A stretch of 64,000 nt of DNA from CAVYYW01 sp963772845 (GTDB lineage: Bacteria; Bacillota; Bacilli; Bacillales; Sporolactobacillaceae): positions 1 through 64,000 of the forward strand of contig CAVYYW010000017.1 of the NCBI GenBank assembly GCA_963772845.1, in the 5' to 3' direction. Both the position numbers and the translations under genes were made by a program. Every line of letters begins with the position of its first letter. Position 1 is the stretch's first letter. Below are positions 35,198 through 42,912 of the stretch, piece by piece. A model generated the notes under the pieces. That model searched no databases, was not told the origin of the DNA, and saw only the letters and a list, made by a program, of their open reading frames with translations.

Positions 35198-35983
35198 CTA
35201 TTTTTGCCATGGGATCAGACGTCCTCTTATCCCTCTTAAGATTATGGAGAATAAGTATCCAAAGAATGATATTAAAATTAACCCGACGTACATGTCTTTT
35301 AATAAAAAGGCTTTATACGAGGTCCATATTAAATATCCGATTCCGGATTGTGCGCCAACCATTTCAGCGGCAACAATAGTCAGCAAAGCGATTGCCTGCC
35401 CCATCTGTATGCCTTCAAGCATTACGGGGAGGGCGCCTGGAAGAGCAATTTTAAAAAAGAAATCCCTTGGTCTTGCACCATAATTTTTTGCAACGTCAAT
35501 GAAAATCGGATCTATGCTTGCGACACCAGCTGCAGTATTTATCACGACAGGAAAAAAAACACTTCCGGCTATCGTGATCATTTTGGAAAAATCACCAAGA
35601 CCAAAAATTATAAGTATAATCGGCATTAAAGCCAGGGTTGGTATGGGCATAAGCGCCATAATGATAGGTGAAAAAAAGTATTTCACCGGTCTGTACAATC
35701 CCATGAACAAGCCTAAGAGGGCGCCTGGTACCGCGCCAAGAAGAAACCCCCCGAATATCCTGATAAAGCTTGCTTCAAGGTGCATAAACAAATCTCCTGA
35801 AATAAGAAGATGCAGGAACGTGGAAATAATTGTCGTTGGGGGCGGAAAGAATCTTGGATCGATCAAATGGGTTCGTGAGAGAAATTCCCACAACAGCAGC
35901 ATGACTATGGGTGACACAAAAGTCAGCAGAAGCATAGGGGAGTGCGGCGTCTTATTAGCAGGTCGTTTTATTTTCTTTTTCAT
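35198..35983 (-). CDS. ytlD: ABC transporter permease (SsuC/TauC family)
   Basis: A 261-residue inner-membrane permease with about six helices and a BPD_transp_1 core; the EAA-like loop is ALPGALPVMLEGIQMGQAIA (about 180-199). It is the first gene of the importer operon. I choose the ATG at 35983, six bases after GGGGGTG; upstream in-frame ATGs either overlap that site or lack one. The unusual DnaA-box group lies 120-290 bp upstream. Confidence 0.9.
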   Translation of the reverse strand: MKKKIKRPANKTPHSPMLLLTFVSPIVMLLLWEFLSRTHLIDPRFFPPPTTIISTFLHLLISGDLFMHLEASFIRIFGGFLLGAVPGALLGLFMGLYRPVKYFFSPIIMALMPIPTLALMPIILIIFGLGDFSKMITIAGSVFFPVVINTAAGVASIDPIFIDVAKNYGARPRDFFFKIALPGALPVMLEGIQMGQAIALLTIVAAEMVGAQSGIGYLIWTSYKAFLLKDMYVGLILISFFGYLFSIILRGIRGRLIPWQK

Positions 35984-36108
35984 AATCATCACCCCCTTTA
36001 ATACCCCTATCATATGCAAACATGGGCGGAGGGTGATTACATCAACGAATTGATTATTAGAGGGTTTTTAGAACAAATAACGGAATATTGTCAAGGGGAG
36101 TGTTAATA

Positions 36109-36266
36109 TGTGGACAACTTTAAAAATCATTATTAAATCAATGTAAACAGACCTCTCTTATTCTGGAGAACTTTATATCAAAATCTGTGGATAATGTGGA
36201 TAATACTGTTGAAAACTTTAAAATAAACATTTTATCTGTTGATAAACCTGTTAGTAATGTTCATAA
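36109..36266 (-). promoter_or_regulatory. cluster of DnaA-box sequences
   Basis: Two perfect DnaA boxes lie back to back on the minus strand (TTATCCACA at 36203-36195 and 36194-36186). One-mismatch sites are TTGTCCACA at 36117-36109, TTATCAACA at 36245-36237 and TTATGAACA near 36266-36258. All five have the same orientation within 160 bp of AT-rich, gene-free DNA upstream of the ytl-like operon. No dnaA or dnaN gene is near, so this is not the usual oriC. It resembles DnaA-binding clusters of B. subtilis that titrate DnaA or regulate genes. Confidence 0.65.
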
Positions 36267-36343
36267 CTCTGGAAATAAAAATTTTATGCTTGAATTTCAT
36301 TAAAAATATGTTAATGTTCTTTCCCAGATCGTTCATTAATCAA

Positions 36344-36373
36344 AAAGGACCAGCTCAAAGGCTGGTCCTTTTG
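36344..36373. terminator. terminator after yfjP
   Basis: AAAAGGACCAGC and GCTGGTCCTTTT pair around TCAAAG. The stem is flanked by A and T runs, so it can work in either direction; it lies just after the yfjP stop on the minus strand. Confidence 0.9.
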
Positions 36374-36380
36374 TCTCTAT

Positions 36381-37265
36381 CTATTGGTTAACACTGTGAT
36401 TCCCCAGACTCTCCCATAAATAGAGAGCGGCATAGCTGTTGTAAGGGGCCCATGCTGCTGCATCCACAGCAATTTCTGCGGCGGCAGGTTTTTTGTCCAG
36501 CCCTCTAAGTTTCTTCAAGCCATTTTGAACGCCAACATCTGCTGCCGGCATAAGATTCTCACGGCCGAGTCCAAACAGCAGAACGTTTTGGGCGGACCAA
36601 GGACCAAGCCCTCTGATTTTCACTAATCTGTTGAGAACCTCTTCATCCTTTTTCTGTTCAAGAGCTTCCAGATCCAGATTCCCCTCAGCAATCATTTTCG
36701 ATATATCAATAAGGTACTCTGATTTCCTCCGGCTGAACTGCATGTCCTGCAACGTTTCGTAAGGGATTTCGGCTGTGATCTCCGGTTTCGGGTAAAACCA
36801 CACACCGTTTTCCTGGGTTCCATATTTTTCGATAAAGCGCTTCGTTAACGTATAGGAAAAGGCTAAATTCAGCTGCTGGTGGATAATACACGTAACAAGC
36901 GAACGATAAATACTGAAATCCCGTATATGAGGCATGCCCCGGAACTGCTGAAATAACGGCGCAAGCTCTGTCTTTGAGAAATGCTCCCCCACCTTTTCCA
37001 AAGGCTGATTCCAGCGGAAAATTTTTTCTATTTCACTTAGTGCTTCCTTTTTATTACTGTCATCTGAAAACGATATTAAAAAAGACGGATCCTCTGTCGT
37101 TCCAGTTGCTCTGACATCAATTACGACTGGCTCCCCTTGCAGCCATAAAGGAACTTTAATCATTCGGTCCTCTAAATCAACAAATTTTAGTGGATCAAAT
37201 GCTTCCCGTCTCAATGCTCTGTCAAAATCATACGGCCCATTGCATGTGATACTTATTTCCTGCAT
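36381..37265 (-). CDS. yfjP: DNA-3-methyladenine glycosylase, AlkA type (YfjP)
   Basis: A 294-residue base-excision repair enzyme that removes alkylated bases. The helix-hairpin-helix IRGLGPWSAQNVL (about 213-225) is followed by the catalytic Asp in MPAADVG (about 240). The N-terminal DFDRALRREAFDP segment is typical of AlkA-like N-domains of Bacillus YfjP. TAAAGGAGG precedes the ATG. The gene stands with pdaA and yfjT as in the B. subtilis yfj region. Confidence 0.93.
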   Translation of the reverse strand: MQEISITCNGPYDFDRALRREAFDPLKFVDLEDRMIKVPLWLQGEPVVIDVRATGTTEDPSFLISFSDDSNKKEALSEIEKIFRWNQPLEKVGEHFSKTELAPLFQQFRGMPHIRDFSIYRSLVTCIIHQQLNLAFSYTLTKRFIEKYGTQENGVWFYPKPEITAEIPYETLQDMQFSRRKSEYLIDISKMIAEGNLDLEALEQKKDEEVLNRLVKIRGLGPWSAQNVLLFGLGRENLMPAADVGVQNGLKKLRGLDKKPAAAEIAVDAAAWAPYNSYAALYLWESLGNHSVNQ

Positions 37266-37321
37266 TCCAATGCCTCCTTTAAGGCGAATCCTAGCTAAAA
37301 GTATAAAAGAAGCCGAACCTA

Positions 37322-37358
37322 AATAAAAGACCCTATTTCCTTTACGGAAATAAGGTCT
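37322..37358 (-). terminator. terminator after pdaA
   Basis: On the minus strand AGACCTTATTTCC pairs with GGAAATAGGGTCT (one G-T) around GTAA, followed by TTTATTT. Confidence 0.88.
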
Positions 37359-37363
37359 ATCGT

Positions 37364-38143
37364 TTAATTTGTGAATTGCGGCATGGAACGTTCAACCATT
37401 AAATCATCAAGGCTGTGGAATGTATACCCTTGCTTCCTCATGTCATCAATTACTTTTCCAAGCGCATCCGCATTGTCTTTGGATACGGTGTGAAGCAAGA
37501 GAATTGCACCGGGGTGCATCCTTTTCATAATGTGATCATAAGCATATTGACCGCCTTTTTGCTGATCTCTAAGCCAATCCTGATAAGCAAACGACCAGAA
37601 TACGGTTGTCAGTCCGAGCTGCTGATCCAGTTTAAGCGACTGTTCTGTGAAGACACCTCTAGGAGGACGGACATATTGCATGTGTTGTCCATTTGTCAAC
37701 TTGGCGTATGCATTGTCCAATTTTTTAATGTCTTTAATATAGCGATCTTTAGAGATTTCAGCGGGGTCAAGGTGACCCCAGGAATGATTACCGACAATAT
37801 GGCCTTCAGCAAGCATTCGCTTGACTAATTCCGGTTGATCACTAATATAATGACCGGTTATAAAGAATGCCGCAGGAACCTGTTTCTTTTTTAAAATATC
37901 TAGAATTCTTCCTGTATAACCCGCCTCATAGCCATTATCAAATGTTAAATAAACCACTTTCTTGCTCGTGTTACCCTGAAATACCCCTTTATACTTATTC
38001 AGGAGCGTTTGATATTCAGGTTCAATCGTGGCCGGCTGATGATCCTGGCTCGGCTTAAAATACCAGTTTGCAGCATCCGCATGAAACTGCGGTATAAATG
38101 CAATAATTATTCCTAAACAGACCGTTGCAACCCAACGCTTCAT
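37364..38143 (-). CDS. pdaA: delta-lactam-biosynthetic de-N-acetylase PdaA
   Basis: A 259-residue secreted NodB-type deacetylase that removes acetyl from muramic acid so that muramic-delta-lactam of the spore cortex can form, which is needed for germination. An N-terminal signal peptide (about 1-24) is followed by the NodB domain: TFDNGYE (Asn in place of the second Asp, typical for PdaA), the zinc histidines in GNHSWGHLDPAE, the RPPRG motif and the C-terminal LLHT. ATG at 38143 follows GGGTGAT; a frame from 38152 has no support. Expected forespore expression. Confidence 0.95.
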   Translation of the reverse strand: MKRWVATVCLGIIIAFIPQFHADAANWYFKPSQDHQPATIEPEYQTLLNKYKGVFQGNTSKKVVYLTFDNGYEAGYTGRILDILKKKQVPAAFFITGHYISDQPELVKRMLAEGHIVGNHSWGHLDPAEISKDRYIKDIKKLDNAYAKLTNGQHMQYVRPPRGVFTEQSLKLDQQLGLTTVFWSFAYQDWLRDQQKGGQYAYDHIMKRMHPGAILLLHTVSKDNADALGKVIDDMRKQGYTFHSLDDLMVERSMPQFTN

Positions 38144-38219
38144 CCTTATCACCCTTTTTCATTAGAATGGATTAACGCTGGGATTATATACGTGTCAATT
38201 CATTCCACTACCCAAGTAT

Positions 38220-38411
38220 TTAATTGTTTGAAGACCAATCTTCATGAAACCGCTCCACTTTAATCGTTAAATCCTTAAGCATTTTTTGAATATTTTCAAG
38301 ATCCTTCGCTTCCGCTTCTTCACTAAGGGAATCTGCGACCTGGTTTAACAGCTGGATCCTGTTTTTTAAATAGGTAATTTGTGCCTCTTTAGATTCTGTT
38401 GCTCTACCCAT
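38220..38411 (-). CDS. yfjT: small SE1561-family protein YfjT
   Basis: A 63-residue, highly charged helical protein (two helices, ITYLKNRIQLLNQVADSL and DLENIQKMLKDLTIKVERF) of the SE1561/YfjT family; function unknown. The start is ATG at 38411, with GAGGGGGTG six to ten bases upstream; a GTG three codons earlier lies inside that site. It ends in the gap before pdaA. It follows the MATE gene by about 20 bp and may be read from the same transcript. Confidence 0.85.
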   Translation of the reverse strand: MGRATESKEAQITYLKNRIQLLNQVADSLSEEAEAKDLENIQKMLKDLTIKVERFHEDWSSNN

Positions 38412-38431
38412 TTCTTGCACCCCCTCGAAAT

Positions 38432-39796
38432 TTATCTATTTGCCTCTTTAGGTTCTTTTCCATCTTTAAAAAGCTGGATATTACGCCATTTTCCCCATCG
38501 GTAATATGCCATTGCAAAGAAACTGGAAAGCACAAAGCTCAGGCCCATTCCATAGCCGATCCCTATTGGTCCAAACCATCTGGAAAATAAATAGGACAAT
38601 GGAAATCTTAACAACCAGAAAGATATGAGATTAAGTATAAGGATCTGAAACATCGCGCCAGCTGCTCTGACCACGCCGTTTAGTACAAAATTAATGCCTA
38701 GGAAGACATATAAAAATGCCACGCTTTTTAAATAGGCACTGCCGAACGTGATCGTTTCCTGATTTCTTACGAATAGGTGCATTAGCTGGCCAGAGAAAAT
38801 AAAGACAATTAAGCCGATACTCAAGCTGATCAACAGGATTCCTTTTAGAGCCTCCTTAGTGATTTCAGAAACCCGCTGCCACTTTTTAGCACCAATATTC
38901 TGACCAGCCATGCTTGTGACGGCAGTCCCCATCGTGAAAATAGGGATCATAATCAGGTTATTGATCCTCTGGCTTGCTCCAAAACCCGCTAGTACATTTT
39001 GCCCAAAGCCTGCTGCTACACCCGTTATGGACGCCGTACCTGCCGAAATGGTCATCATTTGAAGACCAGCCGGGATCCCGAGCTTGCCAATCGTTTTTAC
39101 TTGCTGAAGACTCGGTACGCTCGGATAAGAAAAAGGGACACCTGCTTTTAAAATTGAAAAGAGAATGCCGTATCCAAAAGCTGCCCCTTGGGAAAGAACT
39201 GTAGCAACCGCTGCCCCATCAATGCCTAAGTGCAACGTATGGATAAGCAGAGGGTCTAGGACTGTATTTAAGAGCACAGCGAGCATGACAAACCTGACGG
39301 GTGTTTTACTGTCTCCCATAGCCCGGAGAACAGAGCTGATGAAATTGTAGCCAAACAGAAATAAAATACCGACAAAATTAATTCTTAAATATGAGACCGC
39401 ACTCTTCATGATACTTGGAGGAGCACCGAGAAACCGTAATAAGTCAGGCGCAAAAAACCAGCCCAGCACCCCAAATAAAACAGCCAAAAGACCGAGGACA
39501 AACACAAAACTGTTTAGTGCGTCCTTCAGTCCTTCTTTATCGTCTACACCTTTTTTCTGAGAAATAACCGTTATCGTTGCACTGTTTACCCCAATAATAA
39601 AAGAGAGAACAGTGAAAATGACTGGCCCAGATAACGCTAAGGCGGCAAGAGCCTTAGCACCAAGCAGATTCCCTACCCAGAGACTGTCAATAAGTTGATA
39701 GGACGTCTGAAGAAGGTTGGCAAAAAAGATAGGAATAGCAAAGCGGAACAGCTGCTGTTTTATATTACCTTCAGTAAAATTATTCTGGTTTGTCAT
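38432..39796 (-). CDS. MATE family efflux transporter
   Basis: A 454-residue membrane protein with 12 hydrophobic helices in two homologous halves, of the NorM/DinF-like MATE superfamily that exports drugs or metabolites with Na+ or H+. The family hallmarks FANLLQTSYQLIDSLWVGN at the start of helix 1 and the repeat of SGPVIFTVLSF/AGQNIGAKKWQR segments are seen. The ATG starts five bases after the osmC stop, with only a poor ribosome binding site, suggesting translational coupling. Substrate unknown. Confidence 0.93.
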   Translation of the reverse strand: MTNQNNFTEGNIKQQLFRFAIPIFFANLLQTSYQLIDSLWVGNLLGAKALAALALSGPVIFTVLSFIIGVNSATITVISQKKGVDDKEGLKDALNSFVFVLGLLAVLFGVLGWFFAPDLLRFLGAPPSIMKSAVSYLRINFVGILFLFGYNFISSVLRAMGDSKTPVRFVMLAVLLNTVLDPLLIHTLHLGIDGAAVATVLSQGAAFGYGILFSILKAGVPFSYPSVPSLQQVKTIGKLGIPAGLQMMTISAGTASITGVAAGFGQNVLAGFGASQRINNLIMIPIFTMGTAVTSMAGQNIGAKKWQRVSEITKEALKGILLISLSIGLIVFIFSGQLMHLFVRNQETITFGSAYLKSVAFLYVFLGINFVLNGVVRAAGAMFQILILNLISFWLLRFPLSYLFSRWFGPIGIGYGMGLSFVLSSFFAMAYYRWGKWRNIQLFKDGKEPKEANR

Positions 39797-39801
39797 TCCG
39801 G

Positions 39802-40182
39802 TCAGTCGACCAGCTCATATGTTTCTGTGACATCAATGCTCCCGATAACGGATTGAACCATTGAACAGTTCTTTTTTGTTAATTCCATAATCTTATCCAT
39901 TTTATCTTCAAGACCAGTTCCTTTAATTTTAAAATGAAGTCTTACGCTTTCTATTCGGTCAGCAGCATCAGGATTTCTCGTCGCTTCTGCATCAATTGTC
40001 ATCGACTGAAGATCGAGTCTTTTTTTTGCGAAAATTTTCCGCATCACACTTCCGCTGCATATCGCAAGAGAGGAAACCATGAGCTGATACGGTCTGAATC
40101 CAAGACTTTCATCACCGGAAATAGTCAGCGTACCAAAATCTGTTGTTGTTTCAAAAGCTTTATCAGTCATAACGAATTTCAT
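39802..40182 (-). CDS. OsmC family protein
   Basis: A 126-residue OsmC-like protein. Members reduce organic hydroperoxides through two cysteines; here Cys is found in LAICSGSVM (about 43) and KKNCSMVQS (about 107), spaced as in OsmC/Ohr. The typical GYQLMVSSLA-like stretch PYQLMVSSLA precedes the first Cys. Some members of this short group lack peroxidase activity. AAAGAGGTG precedes the ATG. It is upstream of and probably coupled to the MATE gene. Confidence 0.9.
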   Translation of the reverse strand: MKFVMTDKAFETTTDFGTLTISGDESLGFRPYQLMVSSLAICSGSVMRKIFAKKRLDLQSMTIDAEATRNPDAADRIESVRLHFKIKGTGLEDKMDKIMELTKKNCSMVQSVIGSIDVTETYELVD

Positions 40183-40358
40183 TTAAAACACCTCTTTTGT
40201 TTGATTAACTTTATGATAGCGAAATCTGCCGGCAGGTGCTAATGTATAGCCTTGACCTGCCTCCTGTTTCTGTTTCCATGATAAGAGGTACGGTATAATA
40301 GATATACCCGATTAAATCTTAATCAAGACACCTTGGCGTCTATCAAGGAGTGATGCAC

Positions 40359-41540
40359 ATGCTTCCCGCCCAATCCCAGTATCTTTCAGCCAATCAATCG
40401 TTTCGTTTCTTTTTACTTGTCGGGGCGGTTTTTATTTCAGGGGTTTCCCAGGGGATGCTTCTCCCGCTAATATCCATATTGCTTGAACAGGCAGGCACTG
40501 CTCCAGCCATGAATGGTCTTAACGCGACTGCACTTTATATAGGAGTTGTTATAGCATCACCCTTTATTGAGAAACCTACCTATACATATGGTTATAAACC
40601 CGTTCTCATTTCCGGGTTGATGCTTGTGACGATCTCAATGGCCCTGTTTCCCATATGGCAAAGTTTTTGGATATGGTTTTTTCTCAGGCTCATAGTGGGT
40701 ATAGGAGATAACATGCTCCATTTTGCTGCTCAAATATGGATTACTGTGACAAGTCCGCCTGAAAAAAAAGGACGAAATATTGCTTTTTATGGACTTGCTT
40801 TCGGCAGTGGTTTTGCGGTCGGCCCCCTTCTATCTAGACTTGTGTCCTTAAACGAAAGCCTGCCATTTATTATTGCCGCATCTGGCTGTCTTATCTTTCT
40901 CATCCTTATGTTCTTTCTCACCAACGATTTTCCGGAGTCTTATGCAACTGAACATTTTGCAGATTCCAGTAATCAAAAACGCCATAGCAAAGTCATTAAA
41001 CTCGCATGGGCTGGCCTGCTGACAACCTTTGCCTATGGTTTTCTTGAAGCGTCTTTAAACAGTAATTTCCCGGTGTTTGCACTTAGAAACGGCTACACTC
41101 TCAGCCAGATCAGTATTTTGCTGCCAACATTTGTAGTCGGCAGTCTGATCAGCCAGGTCCCGCTCGGAGCATTAAGCGACCGGTTTGGAAGGCAGCGGCT
41201 TATTGCCGTCCTAACCCTTTGCGGCACGATCGCATTTTCAATGGCAATCATTTATTATCATTCTTTTCTAGGACTATTTGTTATCTTTCTCATTGCGGGA
41301 ATATTTATTGGTACGCTTTTCTCCATGGGAATGACCTTTGTAAGCGACCTGCTCCCGAACAGCCTTCTGCCTCTGGGCAACATTTTAGCCGGCGTATCAT
41401 TCAGCATCGGCAGTATTATTGGCCCGCTAACCGGAGGCTATTTAATTAATGTTTGGCCTCATGGCGGTTTTTTCTTCGGCATTTCCAGTATTATGTTTCT
41501 GGTGTTTCTCAGCTGTACTGTCATTCAATCGAGGAAATAG
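40359..41540 (+). CDS. yfkF: MFS transporter (YfkF-like)
   Basis: A 393-residue major-facilitator protein with 12 predicted helices. The conserved loop after helix 2 is changed, while LGALSDRFGRQR (about 268-279) in the second half is a clear MFS signature. Length and neighbourhood fit B. subtilis YfkF, a putative drug efflux protein. The start is ATG at 40359, eight bases after AAGGAG; GTG/ATG codons just upstream overlap or crowd that site. Confidence 0.88.
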   Translation: MLPAQSQYLSANQSFRFFLLVGAVFISGVSQGMLLPLISILLEQAGTAPAMNGLNATALYIGVVIASPFIEKPTYTYGYKPVLISGLMLVTISMALFPIWQSFWIWFFLRLIVGIGDNMLHFAAQIWITVTSPPEKKGRNIAFYGLAFGSGFAVGPLLSRLVSLNESLPFIIAASGCLIFLILMFFLTNDFPESYATEHFADSSNQKRHSKVIKLAWAGLLTTFAYGFLEASLNSNFPVFALRNGYTLSQISILLPTFVVGSLISQVPLGALSDRFGRQRLIAVLTLCGTIAFSMAIIYYHSFLGLFVIFLIAGIFIGTLFSMGMTFVSDLLPNSLLPLGNILAGVSFSIGSIIGPLTGGYLINVWPHGGFFFGISSIMFLVFLSCTVIQSRK

Positions 41541-41559
41541 CAGCCCTGTTCTTGATTAT

Positions 41560-41613
41560 TTGCTTTTGAAATGTCCAAGCACTATAATATTGATTAGTTG
41601 ATAATAATTATAA
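41560..41613 (+). promoter_or_regulatory. promoter with PerR box of the thioredoxin-like gene
   Basis: TTGCTT (41560-41565), 17 bases, TATAAT (41583-41588) make a good sigma-A promoter. Eleven bases later a 15-mer TGATAATAATTATAA (41599-41613) matches the Per box TTATAATNATTATAA at 13 of 14 defined positions. The box covers the start-site region, so PerR would block transcription when no peroxide is present. Confidence 0.75.
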
Positions 41614-41642
41614 TTAGTTTTTTAAAAGGAGTGTTACACCCT

Positions 41643-42089
41643 ATGCGTTTACGCGAAGAACTTCCTGAATTAAACGGAGCAACAACTTGGTTAAATGGTG
41701 AAAAAACAAAGGCTGATCTCTTAGGCAACAAGCCCACACTGATCCACTTTTGGTCTGTGAGCTGTCATCTTTGTAAAGAAGCGATGCCAAATGTAAATGA
41801 ATTCCGGGATGAATATAAAGACGAATTGAATGTGGTTGCTGTCCACATGCCTCGCTCTGAAAAAGACCTGGACCTTGAGCAGATTAAAGAAGTAGCAGCT
41901 GAGCATGATATTACTCAGCCAATCTTTGTAGATAATGAACACAAGCTGACAGATGCTTTTCAAAATCAGTATGTACCCGCCTATTATGTATTTGATGAAG
42001 AAGGCAAGCTACGCCATTTCCAGGCTGGCGGCGACGGCATGAAAATGCTTACCAAACGCGTTAACCGCGTACTCGGCAAACAAGTTTAA
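41643..42089 (+). CDS. thioredoxin-like redoxin (TlpA/AhpC-TSA type)
   Basis: A 148-residue cytoplasmic thioredoxin-fold protein. The redox motif is CHLC in FWSVSCHLCKEA (about 38-49), and a cis-Pro segment YVPAYYVFDEEG (about 107-118) follows, as in TlpA/ResA proteins, but no signal peptide or membrane anchor is present. I take the ATG at 41643, about ten bases after AAAGGAG. With a PerR-box promoter, a role in peroxide defence or in reducing an oxidised partner is likely. The partner is unknown. Confidence 0.9.
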   Translation: MRLREELPELNGATTWLNGEKTKADLLGNKPTLIHFWSVSCHLCKEAMPNVNEFRDEYKDELNVVAVHMPRSEKDLDLEQIKEVAAEHDITQPIFVDNEHKLTDAFQNQYVPAYYVFDEEGKLRHFQAGGDGMKMLTKRVNRVLGKQV

Positions 42090-42097
42090 ATAGCAGC

Positions 42098-42125
42098 AAA
42101 GCCAGACCATAGATGGTCTGGCTTT
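42098..42125 (+). terminator. terminator after the thioredoxin-like gene
   Basis: AAAGCCAGACC and GGTCTGGCTTT pair around ATAGAT, followed by TTCTTTT. A second weaker hairpin (GAGCCAT/ATGGCTC, 42152-42182) overlaps the stop of the convergent VanZ gene. Confidence 0.9.
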
Positions 42126-42180
42126 TTCTTTTGATTAAGAAAGAAATTAATTAAGAGCCATACTCTTCTTAGAGCATGGC

Positions 42181-42642
42181 TCACTTTTTGTTTGCCTTGA
42201 GCTTGGCTATTTTATAAGCAAAGCACCTGATTATTTTATACAACATCCATCCTATTATAGCGCCAAGTGTGTTTAAAAAAATATCATCTACATCAAAAAT
42301 CCGATCAGCAAAGCTGTATTGCGACATCTCAATCGCGAGGCTCATTAAAAATGAAAGCGTCAGACAAACCCTGAAACGATGAAGTTTAGGATAAATGAGC
42401 GGGAGAAAAAAACCAAACGGAAGAAACAAAACCACATTGCCAAGGATATTTTTCAGAATCAGCCAAGGACTGCCGCTCTCAAGCATCAGCTTAATGCTGT
42501 CGAAAAACACCAAATTAAACGACTTTCCATATACATAATAGTTGTAAGTAAACAATGTCACATAGAGCAGCGCTGTTAAATAAGTCAGAAACATTGCTGT
42601 GCAAAATCGCCTGACTCTTCTGCGTACCGCTTCTGTCATTGC
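42181..42642 (-). CDS. VanZ family membrane protein
   Basis: A 153-residue integral membrane protein with four to five helices. The VanZ family pattern is seen as NVVLFLPFGFFLPL near residue 72, with acidic residues in ALEMSQYSFADRIFDVDDIFLNTLGA (written here as separate parts AIEMSQYSF, RIFDVDDI, LNTLGA). VanZ gives low-level teicoplanin resistance in enterococci, but most chromosomal homologs have no known job. I use the ATG at 42642 with AAAGGATG upstream; the frame from 42672 lacks one. Confidence 0.85.
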   Translation of the reverse strand, partial: AMTEAVRRRVRRFCTAMFLTYLTALLYVTLFTYNYYVYGKSFNLVFFDSIKLMLESGSPWLILKNILGNVVLFLPFGFFLPLIYPKLHRFRVCLTLSFLMSLAIEMSQYSFADRIFDVDDIFLNTLGAIIGWMLYKIIRCFAYKIAKLKANKK

Positions 42643-42721
42643 AAAACATCCTTTAGTGAATGATGACCCCATTATAATTGATGAAGAATCAATCGTAACA
42701 CCTATATTTGATTATTTTTTC

Positions 42722-42779
42722 TTTACATTTAAATCATGCATGGTAAAATATAAATATTAAAACATAATAATAATTATAA
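42722..42779 (+). promoter_or_regulatory. promoter with PerR box of the zosA-like gene
   Basis: TTTACA (42722-42727), 16 bases, TAAAAT (42744-42749). The 15-mer TAATAATAATTATAA at 42765-42779 matches the Per box at 13 of 14 defined positions and follows the -10 by 15 bases. B. subtilis zosA is a known PerR target, which agrees with this site. Confidence 0.75.
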
Positions 42780-42802
42780 TCAAGGAAACAAAAAGTTGTC
42801 TT

Positions 42803-42836
42803 GCCGCCATTTTAAGGCGGCATTTGGTGTTTTTAA
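42803..42836 (+). terminator. hairpin in the zosA-like leader, possible attenuator
   Basis: GCCGCC-ATTTTAA-GGCGGC followed by ATTTGGTGTTTTT lies between the promoter and the start codon at 42913. The T run is not directly next to the stem, so termination may be weak; it could set basal expression. Confidence 0.5.
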
Positions 42837-42912
42837 GACTGATGATTTTGATTATCTTTCTCAATTAGAATTGTGATATTTAGTTATTCTCAATGAAAAA
42901 GGCGGTGCAAAA

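Noticed and set aside
36109..36266. Chromosomal origin oriC
   Set aside because: No dnaA, dnaN or rpmH near; gene context is yfjP and an importer.
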